From NCBI RefSeq assembly GCF_002042885.1, contig NZ_MVFY01000016.1, forward strand, positions 1-64,000: a DNA stretch of 64,000 nucleotides, written 5' to 3'. This DNA is from Citrobacter portucalensis. GTDB lineage: Bacteria > Pseudomonadota > Gammaproteobacteria > Enterobacterales > Enterobacteriaceae. The notes beneath the pieces were generated by a model. That model worked only from the letters and a program-made list of their open reading frames with translations. It did no database searches and was not told the origin of the DNA. Below are positions 26,221 through 34,535 of the stretch, in pieces. The number at the start of each line of letters is the position of its first letter. Position 1 is the first letter of the stretch. The position numbers were made by a program, and so were the translations under genes.

Positions 26221-26507
26221 TGGCGTATTTTCTGGATTTTGACGAGCGGGCACTAAAGGAATGGCGAAAGCTGGGCTCGACGGTACGTGAACAGTTGAAA
26301 AAGAAGCTGGTTGAAGTACTTGAGTCACCCCGGATTGAAGCAAACAAGCTCCGTGGTATGCCTGATTGTTACAAGATTAAGCTCCGGTCTTCAGGCTATC
26401 GCCTTGTATACCAGGTTATAGACGAGAAAGTTGTCGTTTTCGTGATTTCTGTTGGGAAAAGAGAACGCTCGGAAGTATATAGCGAGGCGGTCAAACGCAT
26501 TCTCTGA
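26220..26507 (+). CDS. RelE-family toxin
   Basis: A 95-aa mRNA-cleaving ribosome-dependent nuclease by family. Motifs: FLDFDERALKEWRKLGS, NKLRGMPDCYKIKLRSSGYR, LVYQVIDEKVVVFVISVGKR. The basic residues K/R in KLRGMP, YKIKLRSSGYRL and VGKRERSEVY are those needed for cleavage in RelE. Translationally coupled to the antitoxin. Confidence 0.9.
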   Translation: MAYFLDFDERALKEWRKLGSTVREQLKKKLVEVLESPRIEANKLRGMPDCYKIKLRSSGYRLVYQVIDEKVVVFVISVGKRERSEVYSEAVKRIL

Positions 26508-26565
26508 ACCAAAGCATGACATCTCTGTTTCGCACCGAAGGTGACACTTCTGCTTTGCGTTGACA

Positions 26566-26580
26566 ATGGCCTTCTTCTCC
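26566..26580. repeat. 15-bp direct repeat, right copy (target duplication)
   Basis: ATGGCCTTCTTCTCC, identical to 14777-14791. Confidence 0.85.
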
Positions 26581-26745
26581 TTGCCTTACGGCATCTAAGA
26601 GGCTATCCTGATGGTGTCGATTCATGCAGGGGCCTCGGTTAATGAAAATTAACTGGGGCTTTTGTCTTTCTGCCTCACGACACAGGTACAAACCACCGGA
26701 ACATCCTGAGGCAAAAAGCCTCAAGCGCCACCGCCATTATACCGT
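26581..26745 (+). ncRNA. sok: sok antisense / mok leader half of the split hok-sok locus
   Basis: Reads TTGCCTTACGGCATCTAAGA then GGCTATCCTGATG, CCTCGGTTAATGAAAATTAA and GAGGCAAAAAGCCTCAAGCG, which closely follow the hok mRNA leader and sok gene of plasmid R1. The hok coding part is not here; it lies at 14620-14778 across the insertion. Sok itself would be read on the + strand, the hok/mok leader on the minus strand. A minus-strand frame (26724 leftwards) resembles a mok remnant that now runs into the insertion. Confidence 0.75.
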
Positions 26746-26798
26746 TCATCCCTCTTTCTGCCCAGGAATAGGCAGCTAACTGTCTTAATTTATCCTGC

Positions 26799-27035
26799 TT
26801 ATCCGTCTTCCCGGGGATCGCCCTCCCCTCTGGCCCACTCAGTAATCTGCTCATCCAGCACGGCAAGTTGCGGGTATACCGCCTCAGCCAACAGATAAAA
26901 ATCTGTCTCCAGTCCGCCATGCCAGTCGGCCCATTCGGCAGACATATCATTCAGTTTGTCGACGATGGTCTGCAGCTTCTTACGCTGACTGCGTGCGAGT
27001 TTCAGTTCCTCGCGGAACGGGTTTCGTTTTCTCAC
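26799..27035 (-). CDS. 78-aa protein downstream of psiA, unknown
   Basis: Begins MRKRNPFREELKLARSQRKK; helical, coiled-coil-like. Its start overlaps the psiA stop by 4 bp (ATGA), so it is translated as part of the parB-like-psiB-psiA operon. Small proteins follow psiA on other F-like plasmids; role unknown. Confidence 0.65.
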   Translation of the reverse strand: MRKRNPFREELKLARSQRKKLQTIVDKLNDMSAEWADWHGGLETDFYLLAEAVYPQLAVLDEQITEWARGEGDPREDG

Positions 27036-27766
27036 GGCCAGACCTCCCGAAGAGTGATCTTGTTCGGTACCATCCAGCGTTCAAGCTCGCGTTCTTCAGG
27101 CGAACTGGCTCCCGCAACGTCGTGAACATCCAGCACAACCTCCAGCGCCGACAGGTTATACCCGCGAACCAGAGATGCCAGTGACGGACAACGTTCTGTC
27201 CACGCCCACAGCATTTTTTCCAGATCGTAGTCCCGGATATCCTGTTGTGACCAGTGGGCATACCAGGTGCGGATAGTCTCCGGTGTGTGAAATGCCAGGT
27301 CAATTTCGGCCTGCCCGGTCAGATTGTCATACTTCTCTTCCCGCTCTCTTTCTCGGCGTGCCTCCTGACGGCTGTATAGATCATCTTCACGCTGGTAACG
27401 GCTTGCCTGACGCTCTCCCACACTGAACGCCTGCTCCGGAAACAGCGATGTCACCATCGAGGTATCAAGCGGTGAATAACAATGCCGACCCCGCGAGCGA
27501 ATCAGAGTATCAAATGCTTCCTCATACTGAGCGAGCGGGACTTTGTCGTCCTTGTACCAGTACACGCCGCGTACCTGGTTAATGGCGCGACCGCTAATTT
27601 TGCTGCTCCCACACAGGAATCGGAAAAAGGCCCGGGCATAAGGGTGCGGCGGATTACCGAACCGCCTGTCCTTCTGAGTTGTTTCCTCAACGTGCATAAT
27701 GGCACGGAGTGCAGCTTCACGTTCTGGCAGTTGCGTCACAAGAGAGAGATGGCGTGGAATGCTCAT
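27032..27766 (-). CDS. psiA: PsiA-like SOS inhibition protein
   Basis: A 244-aa protein, start 27766 (MSIPRHLSLVTQLPEREAAL) with GAGGAGATACCAGC upstream. PHPYARAFFRFLCGSSKIS resembles the PYAGAFFRCLNGSRRIS part of F PsiA, followed by an Arg/Glu-rich coiled segment (RQEARREREREEKYDNLTGQ). PsiA is always found with PsiB; its own role is unclear. It overlaps psiB by 4 bp. Confidence 0.85.
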   Translation of the reverse strand: MSIPRHLSLVTQLPEREAALRAIMHVEETTQKDRRFGNPPHPYARAFFRFLCGSSKISGRAINQVRGVYWYKDDKVPLAQYEEAFDTLIRSRGRHCYSPLDTSMVTSLFPEQAFSVGERQASRYQREDDLYSRQEARREREREEKYDNLTGQAEIDLAFHTPETIRTWYAHWSQQDIRDYDLEKMLWAWTERCPSLASLVRGYNLSALEVVLDVHDVAGASSPEERELERWMVPNKITLREVWP

Positions 27767-28188
27767 GCTGGTATCTCCTCTTTCAGAATAGACATGATGT
27801 CGCATAGTCCGTATCCATCCCAGTGAAGGCCACTGACCTGGCACAAAATGCGGCTGATTTCACTGGCATCGAAGAACGAGGACTGGTGAACACAGGCCAG
27901 ACGCTCTCCCTGAGACATGGAAATCAGCACAAGCCAGTAATCACTGATTTCACCAGGGCTGCATACCACCACTTCAAAGCGCCCATGTTCGGGGGTAAAG
28001 CGAATCTGAACCGGAAACAAGCCGCCGAACTCACTGCGAAATTCTCCGTTCATGTCCCATTTGTCAGGAAGCGCGAAGGAATTCATGACGGCATTAGTGA
28101 GTTCACTGCGATACTGAAAACCCGCTGCTCGATGGGCTTCAAACTCTTCGGCGGTCATCGCGGCAAGACGGGAATGATGAATACTCAT
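27763..28188 (-). CDS. psiB: PsiB-like inhibitor of SOS induction
   Basis: A 141-aa protein, start 28188 (MSIHHSRLAAMTAEEFEAHR). ELTNAVMNSFALPDKWDMNGE and FGGLFPVQIRFTPEHGRF match F PsiB closely. PsiB binds RecA and stops SOS induction by the incoming single strand. The start has AAGGAGATACCCT. Translationally coupled to psiA. Confidence 0.92.
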   Translation of the reverse strand: MSIHHSRLAAMTAEEFEAHRAAGFQYRSELTNAVMNSFALPDKWDMNGEFRSEFGGLFPVQIRFTPEHGRFEVVVCSPGEISDYWLVLISMSQGERLACVHQSSFFDASEISRILCQVSGLHWDGYGLCDIMSILKEEIPA

Positions 28189-28231
28189 AGGGTATCTCCT
28201 TATTGCCGCCCCATCGGGGCGGCTCTCCATA

Positions 28232-30220
28232 TCAGGCGGCTAATGCCGAGTGGTCAGTTTCAGTCTGGTTTTCTTCAATCGCTTTCGGCTGCGGAGCGCA
28301 TAACCACGCAGGAACCCAGCAACTGTCTTTCAGACGATCCTCGGCAAGCTCGGCAGCATCGCCCTTCTTCATCTTCGCCGCATCGGACGCTGCCCCTTCC
28401 ATTCCAGCCTCTTTCAGGGATTCGACAATCTGGTCATGCTTAACGCCTTTGAAATATCCGTCTTTGGTTGGATGCCACCAGTCGCGAAAGTTGAAATCGA
28501 TCGCAGTCTCCAGCGCGTCAAGTTTGCTTCGGGAGGTATGACCGTTATCGCGAGTCTGAACACCGTCAACGGAACAGGCCGTACAAAACGCCATAAGAGA
28601 CATGAGCACACCACCATCCAGCGAGAAGAACGAGGTTAAATCCTGTCGCCAGCCCTCTGGCAACAGCGCCTCAAGACGCTCACCTTCGGTCCGGATTGCG
28701 GTATATGCTTTACCCTCCTTGCCCGACGGTGCATTCATGGTCTGTGAGTAATGACCTACAGTCACGCGAACACCAAATGGATTATCCTGCTCTCCACGCC
28801 CCGTAAAGACCTCAGCACACATACGCCATGCCAGCAGCGCCACGGCTTTGGTTGGCTGGTTCATCAACGCTGCCTGAACAGCAAGCGTCCTTTCAGACGA
28901 CATTTTCAGCAGTTGCGGCGCGGTAACCCCTTCGGTGATATCTTTTTTGATCGAAGTCACCGCAGGTACAGGATCCTCCCCACTTTCCGTTTCTCCGTTC
29001 TCTTTTGTCGGAAGGTCTGCAATACGGCAGACACCGCGCTGAATGACCAGTTCGCCATACTGGTAGCTGACCACAACACCCGCAGAGGCTTTCATCCCAT
29101 CCGTCCAGGCACGTTGTCCTGCTTCTTCCTGCATACGACAGATTTCGGCATCAAGCTCGTCAGCTTCATCACAGGCACTGTCAAACGTACTAAATTTCTC
29201 TTTCAGTTCATCCAGACGCGCCTGTTCTTCATCGGTATAGACGGTTTCTGGTTTTTCCAGCAGCAGGTAGTCTTGCCCGTCCTGACCATAACGACCTACC
29301 GTTTCTGGACGACCCATACTCCACGACCAGCCCTCGCTCAGTTCGTGTTGCAGTGCAATCGAGTCCAGTTTTTCCTGTACAAGGCGCTGAACCAGTACGC
29401 TGTCAGCCGTTCCAGCTCCCTCTTCCTTGGAAAACAAATCTTCACGAACCACACCGCCAGCGGTTTCATATGCTTCACGACCCACAAAGAGAAAGGCTGA
29501 ACTGGTAACAGAAATTTCGGTTTCTGTGATCGCACGTTTTAGTAAATGAGCCTGAACAGATCCCCACTGCGCGTAGACGCTGTCAAACACCTGAACCTGA
29601 CGTTCCTGACTGGATTCAAGGCACAGAGCCTGACACTGCTCAACAGTGATTTCATCCTGTGCCAGCTTATCCAGCAGTGCTGGGGCAAGGTTTGCCAGTT
29701 TCAACATGCGCTGAACATGGCGGGAACCATAGCCCAGACCATCACCAATCTGCGCGGCGGTTTTGCCCTGCGCCGCCAGCTTACCAAAGGCCATAATTTG
29801 CTCGGCAGGGTGCATCGCCTCCAGTTCATTGTTCTCAGCGTAAGACGCTTCAACAGCCAACTCGTCACTGACACACTTAACCGGAACCTGATAATCAGCA
29901 CCAATACGTCCCGTCTCGCACAACAGATTCAGTGCGGTGAGACGTCTACCACCTGCAGCAACTCCGGATTTGCCCTCCGGCAGCACGTGAACCACGAGGT
30001 TATGCAGAAGCCCGAGGTTTTCAATCGAGTTAGCCAGACGTTTAACACTGTCAGCGGTGTAAGGGATAGTACGCACGTTCAGCGGAGATTTAATAAGATC
30101 GGACAGCGGAACGTATGTGATAACAGCGGAATCAAGCGCGCTTTTCAGTTCTGCGCTGATAACTTTATTCTTCGGGTTGGCCTTTTTGGCTGATTTTGCT
30201 TTAACATTTGCTACTGACAT
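28232..30220 (-). CDS. large ParB/Spo0J-type leading-region protein
   Basis: A 662-aa protein. N-terminal ParB domain: PLSDLIKSPLNVRTIPYTAD, then VAAGGRRLTALNLL, EAMHPAEQIMAFGKLAAQG, and a helix-turn-helix TAAQIGDGLGYGSRHVQRML. The rest is long and acidic (STFDSACDEADELDAEICRM) with a C-terminal segment typical of the plasmid YubM-like group. Not next to a ParA, so partition is unlikely; such proteins sit with psiB/psiA in F-like leading regions. Start 30220 chosen for GGAGGAAATAACG upstream. Confidence 0.85.
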   Translation of the reverse strand: MSVANVKAKSAKKANPKNKVISAELKSALDSAVITYVPLSDLIKSPLNVRTIPYTADSVKRLANSIENLGLLHNLVVHVLPEGKSGVAAGGRRLTALNLLCETGRIGADYQVPVKCVSDELAVEASYAENNELEAMHPAEQIMAFGKLAAQGKTAAQIGDGLGYGSRHVQRMLKLANLAPALLDKLAQDEITVEQCQALCLESSQERQVQVFDSVYAQWGSVQAHLLKRAITETEISVTSSAFLFVGREAYETAGGVVREDLFSKEEGAGTADSVLVQRLVQEKLDSIALQHELSEGWSWSMGRPETVGRYGQDGQDYLLLEKPETVYTDEEQARLDELKEKFSTFDSACDEADELDAEICRMQEEAGQRAWTDGMKASAGVVVSYQYGELVIQRGVCRIADLPTKENGETESGEDPVPAVTSIKKDITEGVTAPQLLKMSSERTLAVQAALMNQPTKAVALLAWRMCAEVFTGRGEQDNPFGVRVTVGHYSQTMNAPSGKEGKAYTAIRTEGERLEALLPEGWRQDLTSFFSLDGGVLMSLMAFCTACSVDGVQTRDNGHTSRSKLDALETAIDFNFRDWWHPTKDGYFKGVKHDQIVESLKEAGMEGAASDAAKMKKGDAAELAEDRLKDSCWVPAWLCAPQPKAIEENQTETDHSALAA

Positions 30221-30287
30221 CGTTATTTCCTCCATTTTAATGATTGTCGCGTTCTGCGGAGGTGCATCTCCGCAGAACACCTTTCGT

Positions 30288-30620
30288 TTACTGCTGTACT
30301 GCCCTGCCGTGACTTTTCAGGTAGCCGTTCAGTACCTGTCCGGCATCCGGCTGGAAATTCCAGACCCGTTCAATCAACTGCTCATGTTCGTCACGCATAA
30401 CTAACTGAAAATGCGATGACTGATCGTTTTCTAACGTCACATTGGAGTAATACGCAGACACGTTTTTCGCGTCTTCGCGTGTAAAAGCGCCCAACGGAAG
30501 CAGTGGCGCAGGAGCATTGACGACTTCGCCATTCAGCAGCGCCGCCAGCGCATGATCCTCAGCCGTAGGCTGCCGTAATGACTCAGGCTGATTCAGAAAA
30601 TCCTTCAACGATTTGCACAT
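30288..30620 (-). CDS. 110-aa leading-region protein, unknown
   Basis: Starts MCKSLKDFLNQPESLRQPTA with GAGGGGTTTTGTG upstream. The sequence has a soluble beta-rich second half (HFQLVMRDEHEQLIERVWNF, YLKSHGRAVQQ). It precedes the ParB-like gene by 68 bp in the same direction. No family recognised. Confidence 0.6.
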   Translation of the reverse strand: MCKSLKDFLNQPESLRQPTAEDHALAALLNGEVVNAPAPLLPLGAFTREDAKNVSAYYSNVTLENDQSSHFQLVMRDEHEQLIERVWNFQPDAGQVLNGYLKSHGRAVQQ

Positions 30621-31418
30621 CACAAAACCCCTCTGGTCTGGTTTTCAGAGGCAAAGCCTCTCCTGCCGTCCTCTTTCTGGTGTTTTCACACACTGCGGAG
30701 GACCTTTCCGCGAGAGCGTAACGGGCACGGCCCGGTGAAGCTGTCCAGGATTAGCGGGAAATTTATTCCGGCTCGTCCGGAAAAAATTTGCTGATAAAGC
30801 CCCGGCGGTCCTGGCCAGCAAGACGGGTTGTGGCGGTATCAGCGACCGGAAAGGCACTCAGCAGGGAATGAACGCAGAGGAAGTGGCGGGAGAGAGCCGG
30901 CAACGTCAACAACGTTGCCCCTTACACCCCGGAACGGGGTGCATCGAGCGCAGGAACGGCGCGACAGGGCGGCGTGACCGGAACGGTCGCTGCAAGCCAG
31001 CCTTTGACGTTGCGACAGCCTGGGATGGAAACCCGCTGCCCGAAGGTTTACCGGAGGGCCGGGCAGAGACAGCGCAGCTGGCTCGGTGCGAAGCATGACA
31101 GCCCCGGTTCCCGAAGGGAAGTCGCCCGGGTAAACCAGCCCGTGGAAAAAAAGTATCTGAAAGCCCCGGTTTTTATCGTTCTGGTTATGGTTCTGGCCAC
31201 GCGGCCCACGCCCACGCCCACGCCCACGCCCACGCCCACGCCCACGCAGGTCAGCATGTTTCAGAAACGACAGCAGGAAAAGCAGATTTCAGAACTGATT
31301 CATCACCGGCTTCACCGGCGGAGGGAATGCGCCGCAGGCGCTTTCCCCTGCCGTCATCCCGCAGGGATGACAGGGTTTTCCCGCGCGCGAACAGGCGGCT
31401 CATTGGCCGCCTCCGGGA
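30621..31418. other. 800-bp non-coding part of the leading region
   Basis: No supported gene. GC-rich with hairpins (GTCATCCCGCAGGGATGAC near 31351; CCCGGAACGGGG near 30930) and the motif GACCGGAACGGTCGCTGCAAGC (about 30977), a relative of GGAACGG[C/T][C/A]GC[A/T]GCAAGC seen near 9737, 11021, 12475 and 14114. A hexamer repeat lies at 31205. Confidence 0.5.
31205..31246 (+). repeat. CCCACG hexamer tandem repeat, 7 units
   Basis: Seven perfect copies of CCCACG in 42 bp. An open frame through it would encode Pro-Thr repeats but has no ribosome binding site or conserved surroundings, so it is treated as non-coding. Confidence 0.95.
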
Positions 31419-31607
31419 CTAATATTTAACTTTTTGCTGGATAAACTGGCCGCCGATAAAAAGTTGCTCGCGACGAGTCAACAAATCACAAATATCGTCA
31501 AGGAGCATTGGCGTCGTTATGGGTCTGAGGCCTAATTCCCTGCGGCGTTCGTTTACCAGAGTTTTGTAGTGTTTCAGAATTTTGCGTGTTTCAGGTGTCA
31601 TTTTCAT
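31419..31607 (-). CDS. 62-aa leading-region protein, unknown
   Basis: Begins MKMTPETRKILKHYKTLVNE; basic and helical, ending FIGGQFIQQKVKY. AAAAAGGTTCCCT upstream. It follows ardA by 42 bp in the same direction, so it is probably co-transcribed. No family recognised. Confidence 0.6.
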   Translation of the reverse strand: MKMTPETRKILKHYKTLVNERRRELGLRPITTPMLLDDICDLLTRREQLFIGGQFIQQKVKY

Positions 31608-31649
31608 AGGGAACCTTTTTCCGGCAGGGTTTCCCCTGCCTTATCAGAA

Positions 31650-32156
31650 TTAGCGACGAAAAACATAGCCATCAATGAAGTTGAAAGTGTCGATAAACAA
31701 ATCACGGGCAAACGCGTCATAGTCAAAGTAGCCGTGCAGGCTCTCAGGGATAGCCGCCAGCAGGCTGTGTTCGTTCACGTAGTCCACAGCAAAATCTTCT
31801 TCGCTCACGGCCTCGCCATAGTAGGCGTCTTCGAACGCGTCAAAGTCGCATTCGCCGCTGTATTCGGCCCACGCGATAAATGCCGCGTCCTTACCTACAT
31901 CCTTCGCCTGTTTGTAGGCATCGATGAAATCCCAGTCCACAGAGCTTTCAGAGGCAAACTGAGAAGGAATGCCTTCCCAGTCCTGAAACATCAGTTCCGG
32001 GTCATGCTCATTCGCGTGGAGCGCGTGACAGGCTTCCAGAAAGTCTTCTTTCTCGTCGAAATCGGTCAAATCAAACCATTTTCCGGTCAGGCTGCCACAG
32101 TTGTATTTGTGATAAGTGCCAACGTATACCGCCGGGGTGGTGGTGATAGTGTTCAT
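31650..32156 (-). CDS. ardA: ArdA anti-restriction protein (DNA mimic)
   Basis: A 168-aa very acidic protein. VYVGTYHKYNCGSLTGKWFD, LHANEHDPELMFQDWEGIPS, FDAFEDAYYGEAVSEEDFA and YFDYDAFARDLFIDTFNFID are ArdA hallmarks. It mimics B-form DNA and blocks type I restriction and modification enzymes. Start 32156 with GGAGGGAACACCC upstream. It lies 37 bp from an Frpo-like hairpin, which fits its need for instant expression. Confidence 0.95.
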   Translation of the reverse strand: MNTITTTPAVYVGTYHKYNCGSLTGKWFDLTDFDEKEDFLEACHALHANEHDPELMFQDWEGIPSQFASESSVDWDFIDAYKQAKDVGKDAAFIAWAEYSGECDFDAFEDAYYGEAVSEEDFAVDYVNEHSLLAAIPESLHGYFDYDAFARDLFIDTFNFIDGYVFRR

Positions 32157-32192
32157 GGGTGTTCCCTCCATAGTCCAGGTTATCTGAGTACC

Positions 32193-32439
32193 GGCTTACG
32201 CCGTGCCGACACGACAGCCCGACGAAAAGCGGAGGATGCAAGGTCGGAAGCGGAGGCCGCAGCGCAGATAAAGAAGAGGCGGTCTGGACGGTTTTTCTGC
32301 GAATTTTTGAGCAGAAAAACAACGGGAAGAACGCCGATAATCATCAAAAATAACTGCGACCGGGTGACGGTGGAGGTGGCGCCAGCCACGTGCCTTGCAT
32401 ACGCAGCGGTCGGGCTAAAGTGAAGGCACGGCGTTAGCC
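32193..32439 (-). promoter_or_regulatory. Frpo-like single-stranded DNA promoter hairpin (copy B)
   Basis: On the + strand, GGCTTACGCCGTGCC (32193-32207) pairs with GGCACGGCGTTAGCC (32425-32439) at 14 of 15. GCCCGAC (32217-32223) pairs with GTCGGGC (32409-32415), and GATGCAAGG with CCTTGCAT. The 9 nt between (GACACGACA against TAAAGTGAA) cannot pair. 3' arm: TTGCAT (32395-32400), 15 nt, TAAAGT (32416-32421). An inner perfect hairpin GTTTTTCTGC / GCAGAAAAAC lies at about 32290-32319. Points at ardA. Confidence 0.7.
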
Positions 32440-32563
32440 GCAGACCGCACGAAATCTCATCCCCCGCGCGCCCGTAACAGCGTGGAGGTCGCGCTGGTAT
32501 AGCGGAGCAGCGCGACATCCGATTCCTGTACAGAACTGCGGGGCAATCTGCCCCGCCCGTCGG

Positions 32564-33343
32564 TCACGCAGCAATCCGGATTCCGGAGAATGACCGCATC
32601 ATCGCGTCAATTTCGACGCGGGCCTCGCTGACCGCATCACGTAACCAGCGGCGCTCAAACCATACGCGTGATGGGCTGTCCGGGTGACGCAGCGCGAACG
32701 GTACGTTCTTGACACCAACAACGCGACCGTGACATTCGAGACGGATCTGGAGGCGACGAAACGTTTCCTGCCCGTCGAGGACGGCTTTCAGGCGCGCGTC
32801 GAGAGTGTCGTTATCCCACTCGGTATCATCGCTTCCGGCTTCCACTTCAATCACGGAGAGCGTGAAGTTGCGCGTCCGGCGGGTAAACACCAGAGGATCA
32901 GCAGCAGGACGCAGGGCTTCTGTCAGGCGGTATCCGGCAGCGGCGACACAGCTACAGACATGGTTGATTTCGTCTCGCAGGGCTTTCAGGAGGCACAGGA
33001 TTTGTTTTACCGACATCCCGGCAGGACAGTTATCGTATTCCAGCGAAATCGTGCCAGCGTGGGCTTTGCGGTGGCCCAGCGAGTTGCGGTAAAGACGAAC
33101 AATCAGATCGCTCCCGCTAACTAATGGCAGCAGTTCATTCAGTGCGCTATCCGGCATCAGGCCACGCAGCGCAATTTCAGGCAACAGGCGCAGCAGATCG
33201 GACGCCCCCAGTTGTCCATAGAAAGCGACGCCTTCCCCACGCGAATAATTCAGGCTGGTATCGATATCCATCGTGGCTGGCCAGCCACGGGCAACCAGCG
33301 TATTACGGGTGTGACGGTGCATAAAGCGATAAGCGGTGGTCAT
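32564..33343 (-). CDS. 259-aa leading-region protein, paralogue of 34862-35605
   Basis: Starts MTTAYRFMHRHTRNTLVARG with AAGGAGAAAACT upstream. LLRLLPEIALRGLMPDSALN and FTRRTRNFTLSVIE line up with MAMLPAIASRGHLDTRAVHG and FERQTRHFWVFGEA of the protein at 34862-35605; both also share a WP pair near residue 22. So there are two diverged copies of one uncharacterised family. It lies 34 bp from Frpo-like copy C. Confidence 0.7.
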   Translation of the reverse strand: MTTAYRFMHRHTRNTLVARGWPATMDIDTSLNYSRGEGVAFYGQLGASDLLRLLPEIALRGLMPDSALNELLPLVSGSDLIVRLYRNSLGHRKAHAGTISLEYDNCPAGMSVKQILCLLKALRDEINHVCSCVAAAGYRLTEALRPAADPLVFTRRTRNFTLSVIEVEAGSDDTEWDNDTLDARLKAVLDGQETFRRLQIRLECHGRVVGVKNVPFALRHPDSPSRVWFERRWLRDAVSEARVEIDAMMRSFSGIRIAA

Positions 33344-33376
33344 AGTTTTCTCCTTGTCTCGACGCGGCGACTGCTT

Positions 33377-33612
33377 CGCCGTGCCGATACGACAGCCCGA
33401 CGATCCGCGGGAAATGCAAGGGCGGAACCGGAGGCCGCAGCGCAGAAAAAAAGCAGAAACGGTCTGGACGGTTATCGAGCGAAACCTGAGCGAGAGAACG
33501 ACGGGAAGAACGTTGAAAAACATAAAAAATTTACTGCGACCGGGCGATGGTGGAGATGGCCCGGCCATATCCCTTGCATTAACCGCAGTCGGGCTATAGT
33601 GGAGGCACGGCG
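33377..33612 (-). promoter_or_regulatory. Frpo-like single-stranded DNA promoter hairpin (copy C)
   Basis: CGCCGTGCC (33377-33385) pairs with GGCACGGCG (33604-33612); GCCCGAC (33395-33401) pairs with GTCGGGC (33588-33594). The 9 nt between (GATACGACA against TATAGTGGA) stay open. 3' arm: TTGCAT (33574-33579), 15 nt, TATAGT (33595-33600). Points at the gene starting 33343. Confidence 0.7.
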
Positions 33613-33707
33613 TTGACACCCGCCGCGACACCGGCGCGGCATAAAAAGCGGAGTCCACGACATCCTTATGGCTGATTTGGCGGGCTGACAATGCAGCCCG
33701 GCCACGG

Positions 33708-34046
33708 TTAGCGGGTGAATTCGTCCCAGTGTTCGTTGAACTGATTCTGAACCCGCGGGCTTGTCAGATCACCGGTAACAACCCAGGCATCCAGGAATTT
33801 AAGCCCCTGCAGGATAGAACTTTCAACATCATCAAGCAGTGTGATGCTGTTAAACCAGACCGACTTTCCGGAACGATAAGCCCATCGGCAGCCATCACTC
33901 TCTTCCAGGCATTCCTGCCACCAGGTTCTCCCCATATAAACAACCCCGGCTTCCGCCAGCGCCAGACTCTCCGCCTGGATCAGGAAATATGCCGGAAACT
34001 CAAGATCAGAAACTTCGATATCGACGCCAATCAACCAGGTATTCAT
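33708..34046 (-). CDS. 112-aa leading-region protein, unknown
   Basis: Begins MNTWLIGVDIEVSDLEFPAY. Its ATG overlaps the stop of the upstream gene by 1 bp (TAATG), so it is translationally coupled. Trp-rich and acidic (RTWWQECLEESDGCRWAY). No family recognised. Confidence 0.65.
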   Translation of the reverse strand: MNTWLIGVDIEVSDLEFPAYFLIQAESLALAEAGVVYMGRTWWQECLEESDGCRWAYRSGKSVWFNSITLLDDVESSILQGLKFLDAWVVTGDLTSPRVQNQFNEHWDEFTR

Positions 34047-34507
34047 TATTTCTTTGCCTCTTCAATCGCCCACTGCAGGTGATCCCAGTTGAAACCGATA
34101 TTGGCATCATGGCATTCATCAGCGAGTGCCATCGCAGCCTCAATCGTCTCGTTGTCCAGCGTGTTATCGAGCGAAAGGAAATCGTCGGCCAGCCAGAACG
34201 TCCCTGTACAAAGTGCATCCAGAGGAAGTTGCTGCAATCTGGCAATCATCCCCGATACAGTCATTTCACGACGCCACAGAGCAGGTGCCGGGAAAACTGC
34301 GTTGGCCACATCAAACCACTCCCAGTCTCCTGGCGGTACCGGCCATTTCACCATTTCGGTCTGAACGCCTGGTAGCCGGGACAGACGCTCAAGGATCTCC
34401 CCCAGGGAAAACTTATGGCCACTTACATCGTCACTGGCCAGACAGTGGCCATTGAGAAACACCGCATGCTGGCCATCATCCAGCGTAATACACGTCAGCT
34501 TAAACAT
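34046..34507 (-). CDS. 153-aa leading-region protein, paralogue of 9803-10372
   Basis: Begins MFKLTCITLDDGQHAVFLNG; shares the DDG..A.FLNG...A..D / GEILE / PVP...W.W.DV pattern with the 189-aa protein at 9803-10372. AAGGAGGGAAATA upstream. Lies 29 bp from Frpo-like copy D, the closest of the four. Function unknown. Confidence 0.7.
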   Translation of the reverse strand: MFKLTCITLDDGQHAVFLNGHCLASDDVSGHKFSLGEILERLSRLPGVQTEMVKWPVPPGDWEWFDVANAVFPAPALWRREMTVSGMIARLQQLPLDALCTGTFWLADDFLSLDNTLDNETIEAAMALADECHDANIGFNWDHLQWAIEEAKK

Positions 34508-34535
34508 ATTTCCCTCCTTAACCCGGCACCCATCT

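Larger units (their letters stand above)
14792..26565. mobile_element. 11.8-kb nested mobile region bounded by ISNCY-type inverted repeats
   Basis: The left end TGTTAACACCAAGCTGTAAT and the reverse complement of the right end TGTCAACGCAAAGCAGAAGT align at 22 of 30 positions. Both are followed by a further inner TGTC box (about 14836; about 26518 read inwards). The element lies between two identical 15-bp repeats. The transposase at 14866 is at its left end and the RelBE pair at 25981 at its right end. The simplest reading is one IS1202/ISNCY-like element with a toxin-antitoxin passenger, later invaded by about 9.5 kb carrying IS2-like and IS110 elements and a stress island. The inner borders could not be fixed; TTAACGGGGACA near 16302-16313 is one candidate. 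Confidence 0.75.

Noticed and set aside
31205..31246. Possible CRISPR or minisatellite
   Set aside because: Units of 6 bp with no spacers; a simple hexamer repeat.
30974..31429. Open frame encoding a Pro-Thr repeat (from the CCCACG hexamers)
   Set aside because: No ribosome binding site, lies in GC-rich non-coding leading DNA on the strand opposite to neighbouring genes, and has no codon-like pattern outside the repeat.
31569..32423. 284-aa + strand frame opposite ardA
   Set aside because: It is the antisense of ArdA, which is a firm match; the frame has no ribosome binding site.
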